Counted from the first letter of the stretch, positions 14,337 to 23,986 are shown. The stretch is DNA of 34,632 bases from Ignavibacteriales bacterium (GCA_003599415.1 QZKB01000070.1:1-34632); one strand, 5' to 3'. A program made the numbers and translations. The notes: generated from the sequence alone by a model not told the origin.

Positions 14337-16811
14337 TTATTTATCAACATTCAGTGTCTCTACAACTTCATTATTTTTATTGCGCAGTTGAATTATGATT
14401 TCACCTTTACTTTCCAACCCGTTAGTAGATAAAACGCTTTCATTATTCAACGGTAAAAGTGCAATGACTTTTCCGTCAGAAATATCAGCCGTTAAAGTGT
14501 AGCCACCATTTCCCTTCTTCAGTTCTGCTTTTCCAGGAACAAGCTGCGAGGTCTTATGAAGTCTGTATAACGTTACAAATTCAGTACTGCTCAGTGTATC
14601 CGTTGTTGCAGTTAAGTGCCAGTCCCTTTCTTTAATCTGTTCCCATGGATTCGGATCATACTGGTCTGTCTGTTCCAGTTTCAGGTTGACAGGCGTTAAC
14701 ATATTAATATCGCAAACAACATCACCGGCTAAAGCTTTAATACTCTGCTGCCCGCCGATATCAAACTTATTCATTGCATGCAAATGGTATTCAAATGTTG
14801 AAGGCTGCTTAGCGTTGAGTCTATCGTATACAATTACCAGTTCAGGTTTAACAAAAAGAATTGTTCTTGTGTAACGGTTAAGAAGTTTTTGTTCAACGCC
14901 GTCTTTTTCTATTCTGTAAGCGTCGCCGGCTTCACCGGTTACCGCATCAATATACTGTGTTGTTTTGAAAGCTGTAATTTCACCTTTGGAAAACGGAGAG
15001 TGTTTAACCTGCCCCTTTCCGTTAACCGTAATATTGTTTTGAGATTTTGTATCCCAAACCCAATCAGCATGATGAGGCGAACCATACATATAATAATGAC
15101 CGGTTCTTATCAGCATTCTTTGTCCAAGCGTCCACAAAGCAAAAGTATTGTTAGATTCAATACCATGAGATTGCGTTCCCATTGGACTTGATTTAAAAAG
15201 AATTTGTACATCGTTAGCAGCATTTAATATGTTTGAATTAAGAGCAGCAACGCCAATTCCTTTAAATAAATGTGAGGTTGGAAGAGAAACCGGTTCTATT
15301 GGTTTTGGCTTTTCCGGTAAAGGTTGTGTAAAGCCAAGATAACCCGGGTCTTCAACTGATCCGCCCATCTGGTCAACATACCATTGCCAGTATCCGTTTC
15401 CGGATTCTGCGGCAAGCCTGCTCATTAAGGGAACAGAATTAACAGATTGTTCGCGGAGGAAAGTACCTTCGCCAAACAAAGGAACAATGTTGGTTTCTTT
15501 TATTCTAACAGACCCATCTCCAAATTCCGCTAAGTCTCTGCCTGGAGGCATCATATACATTGCATAATAACCGGCAGCATCTTTAAAGTATGGTTTTTTA
15601 TAAAGATTAATATCCATTGCAGAACGTACTGCATAAGTCCAGAATCTGAATCTTCCAAGGTAGCTGTGCCAGTAACTAAAGCCTTCATGCCATCCGCCGT
15701 CGTCATCAGACCAAACCGGGTATTCCGTAAATGTTACATTCATAGCAAACCAAAGCCAGTCTTCTGCACCTTCAACTTCTCCCATGAATGCAATTGCCAT
15801 TTCACCCAGGAAGTGCCATGCCCGTGCATTATGGCTAACATAAGAATTCCACAGTTGACGGGGGCAGAGATGTTCGTACATTTTTTTACCGCGTATTTGT
15901 GCAACATTTCTGCAAAGCTGCCGTTCTTCTTCCGTAAGTAAATCATAGGCAAAAGTATAAGCTCTTGAGAAGTAATAAGTATAAGGCATACCTGCTTCAT
16001 CATTATACCGGTAATCTGTTGAGCCGTTAGGATCCCATTTGGCGCAGTCTAATAAAATTTTTTTTGCCAAAGCGCCGTATTCTTCTTTAGCTCCGAGAAG
16101 GTGAGTAAATGCAAGTGTTGCGGCAGCATCCAAAGCTTTAATTGTATAAACCCTGTTTCCCCACCAGAGTACAGTCCAATCGTAACCATAACGTTTCATT
16201 GTATCAGGATATTTTTGAGGCTCAGCAGTTGGAGGAGGATTCTTAAGTAATGCCTCACATTGTTCAACAAGTTTATCATACTTGTCTTTATACTTGCCTT
16301 GTGCATCTTGTTTCATTTGTTCCAGCATTTCAGGACGCATAAAAAGCCGCGGATGTGTTTTAGGAATTCTTGACATTAACTCTTCGCGCGTTGGCAATGG
16401 CATTTCAACTGCGCTTTTGGGAATAGTAAATGTTCTTGCAACACTCCAGTTTGTTTTGTTTCCATTAGCATCTGTTCCCCTGTAATGCCATGTATAAGTT
16501 CCGGGAGTAAAAGTATGCGACGGGCAATGAACATTAAACTCAAGATTATTAATTGAGTAATAAATTGATTTTGTGTCGCTTCCGGAAGAACATTCAATTT
16601 CCCATTTTATAATACCTTCCTGCGGTCTCCAGGTAAATGCAGGAGGATTAACTTTGGATTCTAATCCTTCCCCCGGGTAATAACCCCATTCAGTTCCTTT
16701 CGCAGGGTCTTCATTCAGAACTAATTTTTCATTTGTGTTTTGCGCGTAATTTAACGTACAAAGAAAGAGTAAAACTAATATTAAAGTATTATAAAATTTT
16801 CCTGGATTCAT
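14337..16811 (-). CDS. Heparinase II/III-like polysaccharide lyase with N-terminal DUF4962-type region
   Basis: An 824-residue exported protein (signal peptide about residues 1-23, ending YAQ). Residues 25-135 look like an Ig/FnIII-like module (FTWRPQEGIIKWEI, TYTWHYRGTDANGNKTNWSV). Residues 150-480 form an alpha-helical toroid like that of heparinase II/III and DUF4962 proteins, with NSYVSHNARAWHFLGEMA (Asn322, His327, His333) and GGWHEGFSYW (His375, Tyr380). The C-terminal beta-sandwich has SHGIESNNTF and GHYYMYGSPHHADW. Asn, His and Tyr are the expected beta-elimination residues, so the enzyme should cleave uronic-acid-containing glycans such as glycosaminoglycans or alginate-like polymers. 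It lacks a T9SS tail, which suggests a periplasmic site. Adjacent hexosaminidase and GlcNAc genes favour an amino-sugar-containing substrate; that is inference. Confidence 0.8.
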   Translation of the reverse strand: MNPGKFYNTLILVLLFLCTLNYAQNTNEKLVLNEDPAKGTEWGYYPGEGLESKVNPPAFTWRPQEGIIKWEIECSSGSDTKSIYYSINNLEFNVHCPSHTFTPGTYTWHYRGTDANGNKTNWSVARTFTIPKSAVEMPLPTREELMSRIPKTHPRLFMRPEMLEQMKQDAQGKYKDKYDKLVEQCEALLKNPPPTAEPQKYPDTMKRYGYDWTVLWWGNRVYTIKALDAAATLAFTHLLGAKEEYGALAKKILLDCAKWDPNGSTDYRYNDEAGMPYTYYFSRAYTFAYDLLTEEERQLCRNVAQIRGKKMYEHLCPRQLWNSYVSHNARAWHFLGEMAIAFMGEVEGAEDWLWFAMNVTFTEYPVWSDDDGGWHEGFSYWHSYLGRFRFWTYAVRSAMDINLYKKPYFKDAAGYYAMYMMPPGRDLAEFGDGSVRIKETNIVPLFGEGTFLREQSVNSVPLMSRLAAESGNGYWQWYVDQMGGSVEDPGYLGFTQPLPEKPKPIEPVSLPTSHLFKGIGVAALNSNILNAANDVQILFKSSPMGTQSHGIESNNTFALWTLGQRMLIRTGHYYMYGSPHHADWVWDTKSQNNITVNGKGQVKHSPFSKGEITAFKTTQYIDAVTGEAGDAYRIEKDGVEQKLLNRYTRTILFVKPELVIVYDRLNAKQPSTFEYHLHAMNKFDIGGQQSIKALAGDVVCDINMLTPVNLKLEQTDQYDPNPWEQIKERDWHLTATTDTLSSTEFVTLYRLHKTSQLVPGKAELKKGNGGYTLTADISDGKVIALLPLNNESVLSTNGLESKGEIIIQLRNKNNEVVETLNVDK

Positions 16812-16886
16812 TTATTCTCCTTTTAATCGTTACCTGGATTCGGTATTATTTATCCAACGTGTTTCATGTTTTTTAACGATGATGGT

Positions 16887-18932
16887 TTAAGATTTTTTTG
16901 TCATTTCAATTAATTTTTTAATTGATTTAGTTATGGCAAGCTCGGTTTCACCTCGCGGAGTTTCTGCTTTCTTAAGGATCTCCATTTGAGCATCAATCCA
17001 GCTTTGTTCTGGCTGTAGTTTCTTTTTCATATAGTCAATTGCCTGTAAACCAATATCTGCACATACAGATAAATCTTTAGATAGCGTTTCAATTTCATTC
17101 AGAACAGGAGATTCTTTAATCAGCTTTTGTAACTGCGCATGATTATTTTTCCACAGATCTAACATTTTTGTTACAGAAGAAATTATCTCTTCATTATTTA
17201 CATCTTTTACAGAAAGACTGGAAACTCTCTGATCAAATTCTCTTGCTACACGCGGGTCTGGTCTTGCAGCATCTGCAACTTTTGTTAAAGGATGAAATGA
17301 TTTTGGTCTCCTGTATTTTTTTCTGTCGTAAGTAAAGATTGGCTGAATTACATCAACAAAATTTTTAAGAACGGTTATATCATAACTGTTGGCCAATCTT
17401 CTTAACATCATATCGTAGTTTTTAATGTGAGTTAACCCGTAATCTTCAAGCTGCATGCTAACTATATCAAGTCGCCTGAACATATCATCAACATTATTAA
17501 CAGAACCGGGAGACCAGAGACGTTCAGCAATTGCAGCAGTGCGGGGCCAAATTCTGGAATCAATTGTTTCGGCGCCAACATATTCTGCCCACATAGTAGC
17601 TTCTCCGCCAAGAATTCTATCTCTAACTTCATCACTTAAAATTGTATCCTGCGGAATAGGGTCATTCATATAGTGATATTCTCTTGACTGAACCAGATCA
17701 ATATAAAAACCGTGAGACAGCAAACACCGGTAACCGTTTTTTGCCGATTCATAAAGTGAACTTCTTCCTTTCCAGGATTGAACAACATAGTCTTTGCCAA
17801 GGTCGGGTTGTTTATCTGTGTACCATCCCACCATTGTTTTATTATACTTTGCAAGAATTTTACCAAGCCTAATATTAAAATAATTTTGAAGAGCGTGATT
17901 ATCGGGTAAATTATTCTTTTTCATAAAGTCCTGGATCTGCTGGTTGGCGTTCCATTGTTTACCATTGTTCTCATCGCCGCCAATATGCCAGTATTTATCC
18001 GGAAACAGTTCGGACATTTCTTTGAAAAAAGCATCGAGGAATTTATATGTCTCTTCGTTTGTAGGATCAAACGTTGGGCTAAATATTCCCCAGTTCCTCT
18101 CAATAGAATAAGGACCCGGCGCGCTTGCTAATTCAGGATAACCAACAAGCCAGCCTGTTGCATGCCCGGGAAGATCAAACTCAGGCATAACACGAATACC
18201 TCTATCCGCAGCATAAGCAACTATATCTTTAATTTCTTCATGAGTATAATACAAGCCATCAGAGCCTAATTGGTGAAGCTTTGGAAAAGTTTTACTCTCA
18301 ATTCTAAATCCCTGGTCTTCAGTTAAATGCCAGTGAAGTACATTCATTTTAACTGCAGCCATTGCATCAAGATTTCTTTTAATAACATCTACAGGAATGA
18401 AATGCCTGCAGACATCAACTAAAAGACCGCGCCATTTAAACCGCGGTTCATCTTTAATTTTTACTGCAGGAATATAATAGCCATTCTCATCAGCCCTAAT
18501 CAATTGGGTTAAAGTCGCCAAACCTCTTATTGCGCCAATATTTGTTTCTGCTTTCAGACTAATTCCATTTTCATCCACATCCAGGCTGTATGATTCATCT
18601 TCATCTGCATTAAGATTGCCTTTGCGGTTAATGCTAATTACCATTTGCCAGGTTTTATAAACTTTAGTTGTGTCAGGAAATTGTCTCTCCATGCATATAC
18701 CGGTTCTGCCTGAAAGAATATTTATCATTCTTAGTGCAGCCTTAAATATTCTCTCATCGTTATTATTAATGCCGACACAAAAAGTATTATCCAACCTGAA
18801 CTGACCGTCAGCCAATTCCACTTCGTACGGAACAGGCATCAGGTTAAGTTCAGCAGAATTATTCTGAGCAACTGTAATTTTATTGATTAGAAGAATTGAT
18901 AAGCCAACGATTAATATTTTTTTTAATTTCAT
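16887..18932 (-). CDS. GH20 beta-N-acetylhexosaminidase
   Basis: A 681-residue exo-hexosaminidase. A signal peptide (about 1-22) precedes the GH20 N-terminal alpha/beta domain (LNLMPVPYEVELADGQFRL onward), then the catalytic barrel with WRGLLVDVCRHFIPVDVIKR, MNVLHWHLTEDQGFRIE and VMPEFDLPGHATG. The catalytic Asp-Glu pair is in YWHIGGDEN (Asp320, Glu321), the pair used for substrate-assisted hydrolysis of terminal GlcNAc or GalNAc. About 150 helical residues follow the barrel, without a sorting domain, so the enzyme is probably periplasmic or outer-membrane-associated facing inward. It lies 73 bases upstream of the lyase gene start and begins a transcript after the hairpin that closes the nag genes. 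A ribosome site AAAGGGA precedes the ATG. Confidence 0.94.
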   Translation of the reverse strand: MKLKKILIVGLSILLINKITVAQNNSAELNLMPVPYEVELADGQFRLDNTFCVGINNNDERIFKAALRMINILSGRTGICMERQFPDTTKVYKTWQMVISINRKGNLNADEDESYSLDVDENGISLKAETNIGAIRGLATLTQLIRADENGYYIPAVKIKDEPRFKWRGLLVDVCRHFIPVDVIKRNLDAMAAVKMNVLHWHLTEDQGFRIESKTFPKLHQLGSDGLYYTHEEIKDIVAYAADRGIRVMPEFDLPGHATGWLVGYPELASAPGPYSIERNWGIFSPTFDPTNEETYKFLDAFFKEMSELFPDKYWHIGGDENNGKQWNANQQIQDFMKKNNLPDNHALQNYFNIRLGKILAKYNKTMVGWYTDKQPDLGKDYVVQSWKGRSSLYESAKNGYRCLLSHGFYIDLVQSREYHYMNDPIPQDTILSDEVRDRILGGEATMWAEYVGAETIDSRIWPRTAAIAERLWSPGSVNNVDDMFRRLDIVSMQLEDYGLTHIKNYDMMLRRLANSYDITVLKNFVDVIQPIFTYDRKKYRRPKSFHPLTKVADAARPDPRVAREFDQRVSSLSVKDVNNEEIISSVTKMLDLWKNNHAQLQKLIKESPVLNEIETLSKDLSVCADIGLQAIDYMKKKLQPEQSWIDAQMEILKKAETPRGETELAITKSIKKLIEMTKKS

Positions 18933-19005
18933 TTCTGTTTCCCTTTAAGCAGGATTAAAAATTTATGTTATCTAAGCAGCAGAGGTTCTCTTCATTCTGA
19001 AAATA

Positions 19006-19038
19006 AAAGAGACGGGTAATTTGCTGCCCCATCTCTTT
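19006..19038 (-). terminator. Intrinsic terminator-like hairpin after nagB
   Basis: Arms AAAGAGA and TCTCTTT extended by GGG/CCC (one C/A mismatch) with a loop of about 10 bases. Read on the minus strand, the stem ends in TCTCTTTTATTTT, a T-rich run. It lies 80 bases past the nagB stop and before the GH20 gene, so it probably ends the nag transcript or attenuates read-through. Confidence 0.6.
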
Positions 19039-19118
19039 ATAAGAACAGGAGGAGGAGAAAAAGTTATTGTATGTTTCATCAGGACGATCAATTTACAGTA
19101 TCTCACATTTTGTTTTAT

Positions 19119-19916
19119 CTACTCTGTTGGTGTAATATTTTTTAATTCCATTGAAGAATCTTTATCCAAAAACAGTTTTGCATTTTTATGTGTTCGTAAA
19201 ACAGATGCCGGGCATTCTGTACTAATTGCGCCATTTAAAGTTCGTTCAATGGCTTTGGCTTTTAATTTCCCTGGAACAACAATAAATAAATGTTTTGCAG
19301 AAAGCATAGCCGGAATTGTTAAAGTAATTGCTTTTTCCGGTACAGCCTCTAACGAAGAGAAACATCCATCATTAACTTGTTGCACCCGGCAGGCGTTATC
19401 CAACTGAACAACTTTTACTAAATTTGGGTCATTAAAATCTGCAACAGGCGGATCGTTAAAAGCTATGTGGCCGTTCTCTCCAATTCCCATACAAATAACA
19501 TCTATGGGTGCCTGTTTAAAAAGATCTGCATACCTTGTGCAATTTGCTTCAGCATCTAAATCTGTTCTGCTAATTAAATAAACATTCTTAAAAGGAAGTT
19601 TGCTGAAAATATTCTGTTTAAGATAATGCGCAAATGACTGGGGAGAATTTTCATCCAAACCAATGTATTCGTCCATATGAAAAGCCGTAATTCTCTGCCA
19701 GTCAATATTTTTCTTTTGGGAAAGTTCGCTTAATAATTCATTCTGTGAAGGAGCAGCAGCAAAAACCATTCTCACATTTTCTTGTTGTTGCAGCAACAAT
19801 TCCAGCATTTCTGCAACTTCATCGGCAGCCGCTTTTCCCATAGATTGGCGGTTGTTATAAATTTTAACTTCCAGCTCATCAACTTTTATTGATTTTATAT
19901 ATTGTTCATTATTCAA
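19119..19916 (-). CDS. nagB: Glucosamine-6-phosphate deaminase
   Basis: A 265-residue NagB-family enzyme converting glucosamine-6-phosphate to fructose-6-phosphate and ammonia, the last dedicated step of GlcNAc use. Signatures are FAAAPSQNELLSELS, the catalytic AFHMDEYIGL (Asp82, Glu83), MGIGENGHIAFNDPP with catalytic His150, and the closing LTIPAMLSAKHLFIVVPG followed by KAKAIERTL. The FAAAPSQ segment replaces the more common GLATGSTP phosphate loop, as in a subset of NagB-like proteins. No in-frame ATG fits the domain start; I use a TTG at 19914-19916, with a weak ribosome site, because the next Met would delete the first strand. It is the last gene of the nag cluster. Confidence 0.9.
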   Translation of the reverse strand: MNNEQYIKSIKVDELEVKIYNNRQSMGKAAADEVAEMLELLLQQQENVRMVFAAAPSQNELLSELSQKKNIDWQRITAFHMDEYIGLDENSPQSFAHYLKQNIFSKLPFKNVYLISRTDLDAEANCTRYADLFKQAPIDVICMGIGENGHIAFNDPPVADFNDPNLVKVVQLDNACRVQQVNDGCFSSLEAVPEKAITLTIPAMLSAKHLFIVVPGKLKAKAIERTLNGAISTECPASVLRTHKNAKLFLDKDSSMELKNITPTE

Positions 19917-19954
19917 AATCTTATTCCATTTTGATTATATAATTAATCTTGCCT

Positions 19955-21103
19955 TCAAATTCTTATAAATATTTTTTTCTTATAGAAATACCACATTACA
20001 GCTGTCCAGATTAAACAGTAAATTATTGCATACAACAATGAGCCGTTATAATTTCCAATCTGCGGTGCAAAAAATTTTTCGTAGAGCCATGTTTTTAAAT
20101 CGTGGTGAACACCTTCTGAGGTAGTAAATGTAATCAGCCTTATAGTTTGCGCAACCACAATTGACAGGACATACACAACAATAGCATTCATTCCAAATAC
20201 AAGAAAAGGTTTAAACCATTTGTTATATCTCTTAACATCTATTAAATAATAAAACACACCAAAGACAATTAAACCATATCCTACCGTTAGAACAGAGTAT
20301 GAGCTTGTCCACAAATGTTTATTTACAGGTAAATAAAATCCCCACATGATACCAGCAAAAACAAGTGCTGCTCCTGTTGCAAAAATTATAATTAATTTTT
20401 CCCGTGGTACTATGTCATATTTAAGTAAATGACCGGTTAATACACCGAACAATGTTGTAGATAAAGATGGAAGAGTGCTTATTAAGCCTTCAGGTTCACC
20501 AATTTTCTCATACGAACCCATGTGTCCCTGCAAAAAGAAACGATCAAAATAAGTGGCAAAATTATTTACCTTATCATAGTGGCCTGCACCAATTCCCGGA
20601 ACAGGAATCCACTCCATTAATGCCCAATACACAAGTAATAATAAAACTGTTATCGCAACCTGGTATTTGAAATCAGTATTCATAAAAATAATTGAGACAA
20701 TAAAATAACAAACAGCAATCCTTTGAAGCACTCCCATAATCCTGATATCAGAAAAATTAAAGTTTGGGAAAGTATTAAGAAACAAACCAAGAAGAAACAG
20801 AATAACAGTCCGCTTAAGTATTTTAAAGTACAATTGCTTTTGGGGTATATTCAGAGAAAGACTTTTTGAAAATGAAAAGGTAATTGAAACGCCAACAATA
20901 AATAAAAAGAAAGGATAGATTAAATCTGTTGGTGTGCAGCCGTTCCAATCTGCATGACGTAATGGAGCATAAATATATTTCCAGCTGCCCGGGTTAATAA
21001 CCAGGATCATTCCAGCAATAGTTGCACCTCTGAAAGCATCAATGGAAACAAGCCTGCTTCTTTCTTTAGTGTCACCCTGATTTATAGATTGAATATTTTC
21101 CAC
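19955..21103 (-). CDS. nagX: NagX-like membrane acyltransferase (heparan-alpha-glucosaminide N-acetyltransferase family)
   Basis: A 382-residue membrane protein with about ten hydrophobic helices. It starts its conserved part with RLVSIDAFRGATIAGMILV and then PGSWKYIYAPLRHADWNG and TPTDLIYPFFLFIVGVSI. These are the marks of the DUF5009/NagX family related to lysosomal HGSNAT, which moves an acetyl group from cytoplasmic acetyl-CoA to glucosamine across a membrane. The conserved His in LRHADW corresponds to the expected acetyl acceptor. The apparent start is a GTG at 21101-21103, leaving about 17 residues before the conserved region; the start is uncertain. Flanked by nagA and nagB, it probably lets the cell acetylate periplasmic glucosamine so that GlcNAc can be imported; this role is inferred. 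Confidence 0.85.
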   Translation of the reverse strand: MENIQSINQGDTKERSRLVSIDAFRGATIAGMILVINPGSWKYIYAPLRHADWNGCTPTDLIYPFFLFIVGVSITFSFSKSLSLNIPQKQLYFKILKRTVILFLLGLFLNTFPNFNFSDIRIMGVLQRIAVCYFIVSIIFMNTDFKYQVAITVLLLLVYWALMEWIPVPGIGAGHYDKVNNFATYFDRFFLQGHMGSYEKIGEPEGLISTLPSLSTTLFGVLTGHLLKYDIVPREKLIIIFATGAALVFAGIMWGFYLPVNKHLWTSSYSVLTVGYGLIVFGVFYYLIDVKRYNKWFKPFLVFGMNAIVVYVLSIVVAQTIRLITFTTSEGVHHDLKTWLYEKFFAPQIGNYNGSLLYAIIYCLIWTAVMWYFYKKKIFIRI

Positions 21104-21124
21104 TTCTGCATTGCTTATAAATAA

Positions 21125-22450
21125 TTAAATCATTTTCCCATTCATTATTACATCTTCCACTACAAGTTTATAACCTTCTTTTGTCTCAGCAATATCTGCA
21201 ATAACAATATCAGCAAGTTTATTTATTTCGATGCTTCCTGTACCTAAGTTTTTATCTGATCCTTTTGAATTATAGATTCCAAGTATTCTGGCAGGATTAC
21301 CGCTGCACATTTGCGATACATACTTAAGGGCCTGTTCAAATTCTACCGGTTCATGCATTCTATTCCAAATACCCTCTGTCGGTCTTGTCATCCAGGAAAG
21401 TAAATTGGCAAAAGCTTTATCCATCGTTAACAGGCTACCGAAAAGAGAGTGCATTGCTTCTTTACCAACCAACTGTAGATATTCTCCATTATCACTTAGT
21501 TTTCCTTTTACACCGGAAATTTTAAACTCATTTATTTTCTTCATCCTGGTAAGGAACATACTATCAGTAATTACTGCACATTTGTCAACTCCTTTTCTTT
21601 TTATCAGGTCAAGAATATAGGCTTTATCAACGTGATACCCGTCTGTAATTATTTCTACGTACACATCATCCGAATGAAGGAATGCCTGGAGTGCACCGCC
21701 TTTATTGAAAGGTTTAAATGATGATGAAGCTGGACCATTTAGCGCATGTATGGCTAACTTTAATCCCTTCTTAATCGCCATCCGATATTGCTCACCATTT
21801 GAGTTCGTATGTCCGGCTGCACAAATTATTTTTTTCGAAGTTAAGTACTCAATGAGCCGAAGTGCGTCTTCTCCCCATTCCGGAACTACGTTTACAATTT
21901 TAATATTGCCGTCTGCGGCTTCCTGTAATTCATCAAACAAAGGAATTGATGGTTTAAAAAAATATTTAGGATCATGAGCCCCGCAATACTTTTTATCTTT
22001 TATAAAAGTTCCTTCAATAAAAATTCCGTAAAAAACATTCTTATATATACTCTCACTTTCGTTTTTATATTTAGCAATTGATTTGAAGATTTTCTTAAGC
22101 TTATTTATTGATGCCTCAAAAGTAGTAAAGCCTACCATTGTGGTCCCATGCTTTGCATATAGCTTTAGCGCTTTATCCAATCCCTTTAAATAAATATCCC
22201 GGTTAAAAGAAAAAGTGTGCTTTTGGTAATCATAAACACCGTTAGTAAGATCAAATCCTGCTATTCCGTTTGTATGCAAATCAATAAATCCCGGTAAAAT
22301 ATATTTACCTTTTGCAGAAATTTTTACGGTGGAATTACCCGAGTTTAAATTATTTCCGATCGCAGAAATTCTGTTGTTTTCTATTTCAACAGTACAATTT
22401 TTTAAGCCGCCAGGTAAAAGAACTTTACCATCTGTTATTTGTATTTTCAT
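21125..22450 (-). CDS. nagA: N-acetylglucosamine-6-phosphate deacetylase
   Basis: A 441-residue amidohydrolase, longer than typical NagA of about 380. The barrel-entry motif is GFIDLHTNGIAGFD (around His59, with Asn where many relatives have His-Gly). Expected NagA metal and substrate residues are present: Glu146 in FIEGTF, His214 in AAGHTNS, His235 in AIHALNGPA, His273 in GYHV and the catalytic Asp296 in ITDSMF. The reaction releases acetate from GlcNAc-6-phosphate to give glucosamine-6-phosphate for NagB. The wider loop between 297 and 360 accounts for the extra length. It lies between nagX and the symporter gene with gaps of about 22 bases, consistent with one transcript. It is a divergent NagA; a related amino-sugar phosphate substrate is possible. 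Confidence 0.85.
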   Translation of the reverse strand: MKIQITDGKVLLPGGLKNCTVEIENNRISAIGNNLNSGNSTVKISAKGKYILPGFIDLHTNGIAGFDLTNGVYDYQKHTFSFNRDIYLKGLDKALKLYAKHGTTMVGFTTFEASINKLKKIFKSIAKYKNESESIYKNVFYGIFIEGTFIKDKKYCGAHDPKYFFKPSIPLFDELQEAADGNIKIVNVVPEWGEDALRLIEYLTSKKIICAAGHTNSNGEQYRMAIKKGLKLAIHALNGPASSSFKPFNKGGALQAFLHSDDVYVEIITDGYHVDKAYILDLIKRKGVDKCAVITDSMFLTRMKKINEFKISGVKGKLSDNGEYLQLVGKEAMHSLFGSLLTMDKAFANLLSWMTRPTEGIWNRMHEPVEFEQALKYVSQMCSGNPARILGIYNSKGSDKNLGTGSIEINKLADIVIADIAETKEGYKLVVEDVIMNGKMI

Positions 22451-22473
22451 TTATGAGTTTCTGATAATAGTTT

Positions 22474-23940
22474 TTATTTAATTTTATTAAAAAGTTTTTC
22501 AACTTTAGTTTTTGTTTCAGGAGACTGCTTGTTTATAAATCCTTCAAAATAGAAAACTGAAAACGAGACTGCCAATTCCAGACCCGTATAGAATGCAAAA
22601 GAAGTTTGCTCTCCTGTTATCATAGGAATTATATATTTTGCAAAAACAAACGCCGCAAATCCTGCTGCCCAGGAATAAATTGCTCCGCGCCAGGTTGGCC
22701 GTTTAAAGACCATTCCAAATAATAAAGGAATAGAAACAGGACCAAGAATAGCAGCATACCACTCAACCATTGTATTAAATGCTCCTGACATATTAATTGT
22801 AATTAATGCTGAAACAATTGTTAATACTCCAAAAACAATTGTCGAAATCATTCCAACCATCACAAGTTTTTTCTCTGTTGCATTTTCATTTATCGTTCGA
22901 TGATAAATGTCCTTGGTGAAGACGGCGGCAAGAGAGTTAAGATCGGCACTAATCATAGACATTGTTGCCGCAAAAATTGCGCTTACAAAAAGTCCAATCA
23001 TTCCGGGAGAAATCTGACTTAAAAGTTTTTCTGCAACTAAAACATATGCCTGTTCAGGATTTGCGATATCCCCAATTATCAATCTTGCTGACCAGATAGG
23101 AATGTAAATGGCAATAGGGTAAACGAGATAAAGACATGCAGAAAGAATAGCAGCTTTTTTTGCATCACCCGGTTTGCCAATTGAATAAAACCTTTGGGCA
23201 AGTCCCCATGTTCCGCCGTTGTAACTAAGTATTATAACGAACAGGTAAACAATCATAAACCATGGAGAGATTGCATCACTGAAAAGAGACGCGTGGCCGG
23301 GAGGCAGGCTATCCCACATTTTTGTCCAGCCGCCAACTGTTTTTAGCACTGCGTAAACAAGTATAAATGAAGCACCGAACTGAACGATGAATTGAGCAAA
23401 ATCTGTAAGCATTGTTGCCCAAAGCCCGCCAAACATTATGTAAAACATTGTAACAAAACCACATACTATTATTGTGGCTTCCATAGGAAAACCTGTAATA
23501 ACGTGGACAATAACCGCTAACGAGTACAGTTTAACGCCTTCATCAATAAATTTAATTCCAATTCCACTCCACGCAAACAACTGCCGGGTTTTAAGATTAA
23601 ATCTTTCTTCAAGATATTCAACAGGGGTAACCACATTTAGTTTAACCCACTTTGGCGCCCAAACCTGTGCCCCAATAATCATTGCTATAAAAATTGGAAC
23701 GGCAAAAAAAGTCCAGATAGAAAATCCGCTCATATATGCAACTGTAGCATGTCCAACAAACGCAAAGGCACTGTAACCAGACATATGATGAGAAATAGCT
23801 GCCATCCACCACGGAACTTTCTTTCCACCGGCAAAGTAGTCTTCAATATTTTTGACTTTTCTTTTAGCAACGTAGCCAAGTAAAACCATAAGAATTGTGT
23901 AGATAAGAATTACAATATAATCGACGTATGTTAGCTGCAT
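22474..23940 (-). CDS. Sodium/solute symporter (SSS family), probable amino-sugar importer
   Basis: A 488-residue polytopic membrane protein of the SSS family. It starts with YVDYIVILIYTILMVLLGY and then NIEDYFAGGKKVPWWMAA, a typical SSS beginning with the first helix and the EDYF-A-G loop. Later come GGLWATMLTDFAQFIVQFGA and SAIFAATMSMISADLNSLAA, the latter holding the TM8 serines (MSMISADLNS) that help form the Na2 site. About 13 helices are expected. SSS proteins couple Na+ entry to import of sugars, sialic acid or related molecules. Position directly upstream of nagA points to GlcNAc or a related aminosugar as cargo; this is contextual inference and no residue visible to me fixes specificity. 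Confidence 0.88.
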   Translation of the reverse strand: MQLTYVDYIVILIYTILMVLLGYVAKRKVKNIEDYFAGGKKVPWWMAAISHHMSGYSAFAFVGHATVAYMSGFSIWTFFAVPIFIAMIIGAQVWAPKWVKLNVVTPVEYLEERFNLKTRQLFAWSGIGIKFIDEGVKLYSLAVIVHVITGFPMEATIIVCGFVTMFYIMFGGLWATMLTDFAQFIVQFGASFILVYAVLKTVGGWTKMWDSLPPGHASLFSDAISPWFMIVYLFVIILSYNGGTWGLAQRFYSIGKPGDAKKAAILSACLYLVYPIAIYIPIWSARLIIGDIANPEQAYVLVAEKLLSQISPGMIGLFVSAIFAATMSMISADLNSLAAVFTKDIYHRTINENATEKKLVMVGMISTIVFGVLTIVSALITINMSGAFNTMVEWYAAILGPVSIPLLFGMVFKRPTWRGAIYSWAAGFAAFVFAKYIIPMITGEQTSFAFYTGLELAVSFSVFYFEGFINKQSPETKTKVEKLFNKIK

Positions 23941-23986
23941 AAATATTTCTTGTTAAAAGTGAAAAAATGTTTTAATTAAATTCATT

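Noticed and set aside
14319..14337. AAAACA / TGTTTT hairpin at the end of the lyase gene
   Set aside because: Six-base A/T-rich arms overlapping the stop codon are too weak to support a terminator.
16824..16881. ATCGTTA / TAACGAT inverted repeat between the GH20 and lyase genes
   Set aside because: Seven-base arms about 40 bases apart in A/T-rich DNA could easily be chance, and no T-run follows.
19021..19407. Plus-strand open frame starting near the nagB terminator
   Set aside because: Most of it overlaps nagB antisense and its translation resembles no family; the GGAGG-like sequence near 19048 is chance in a purine-rich stretch.
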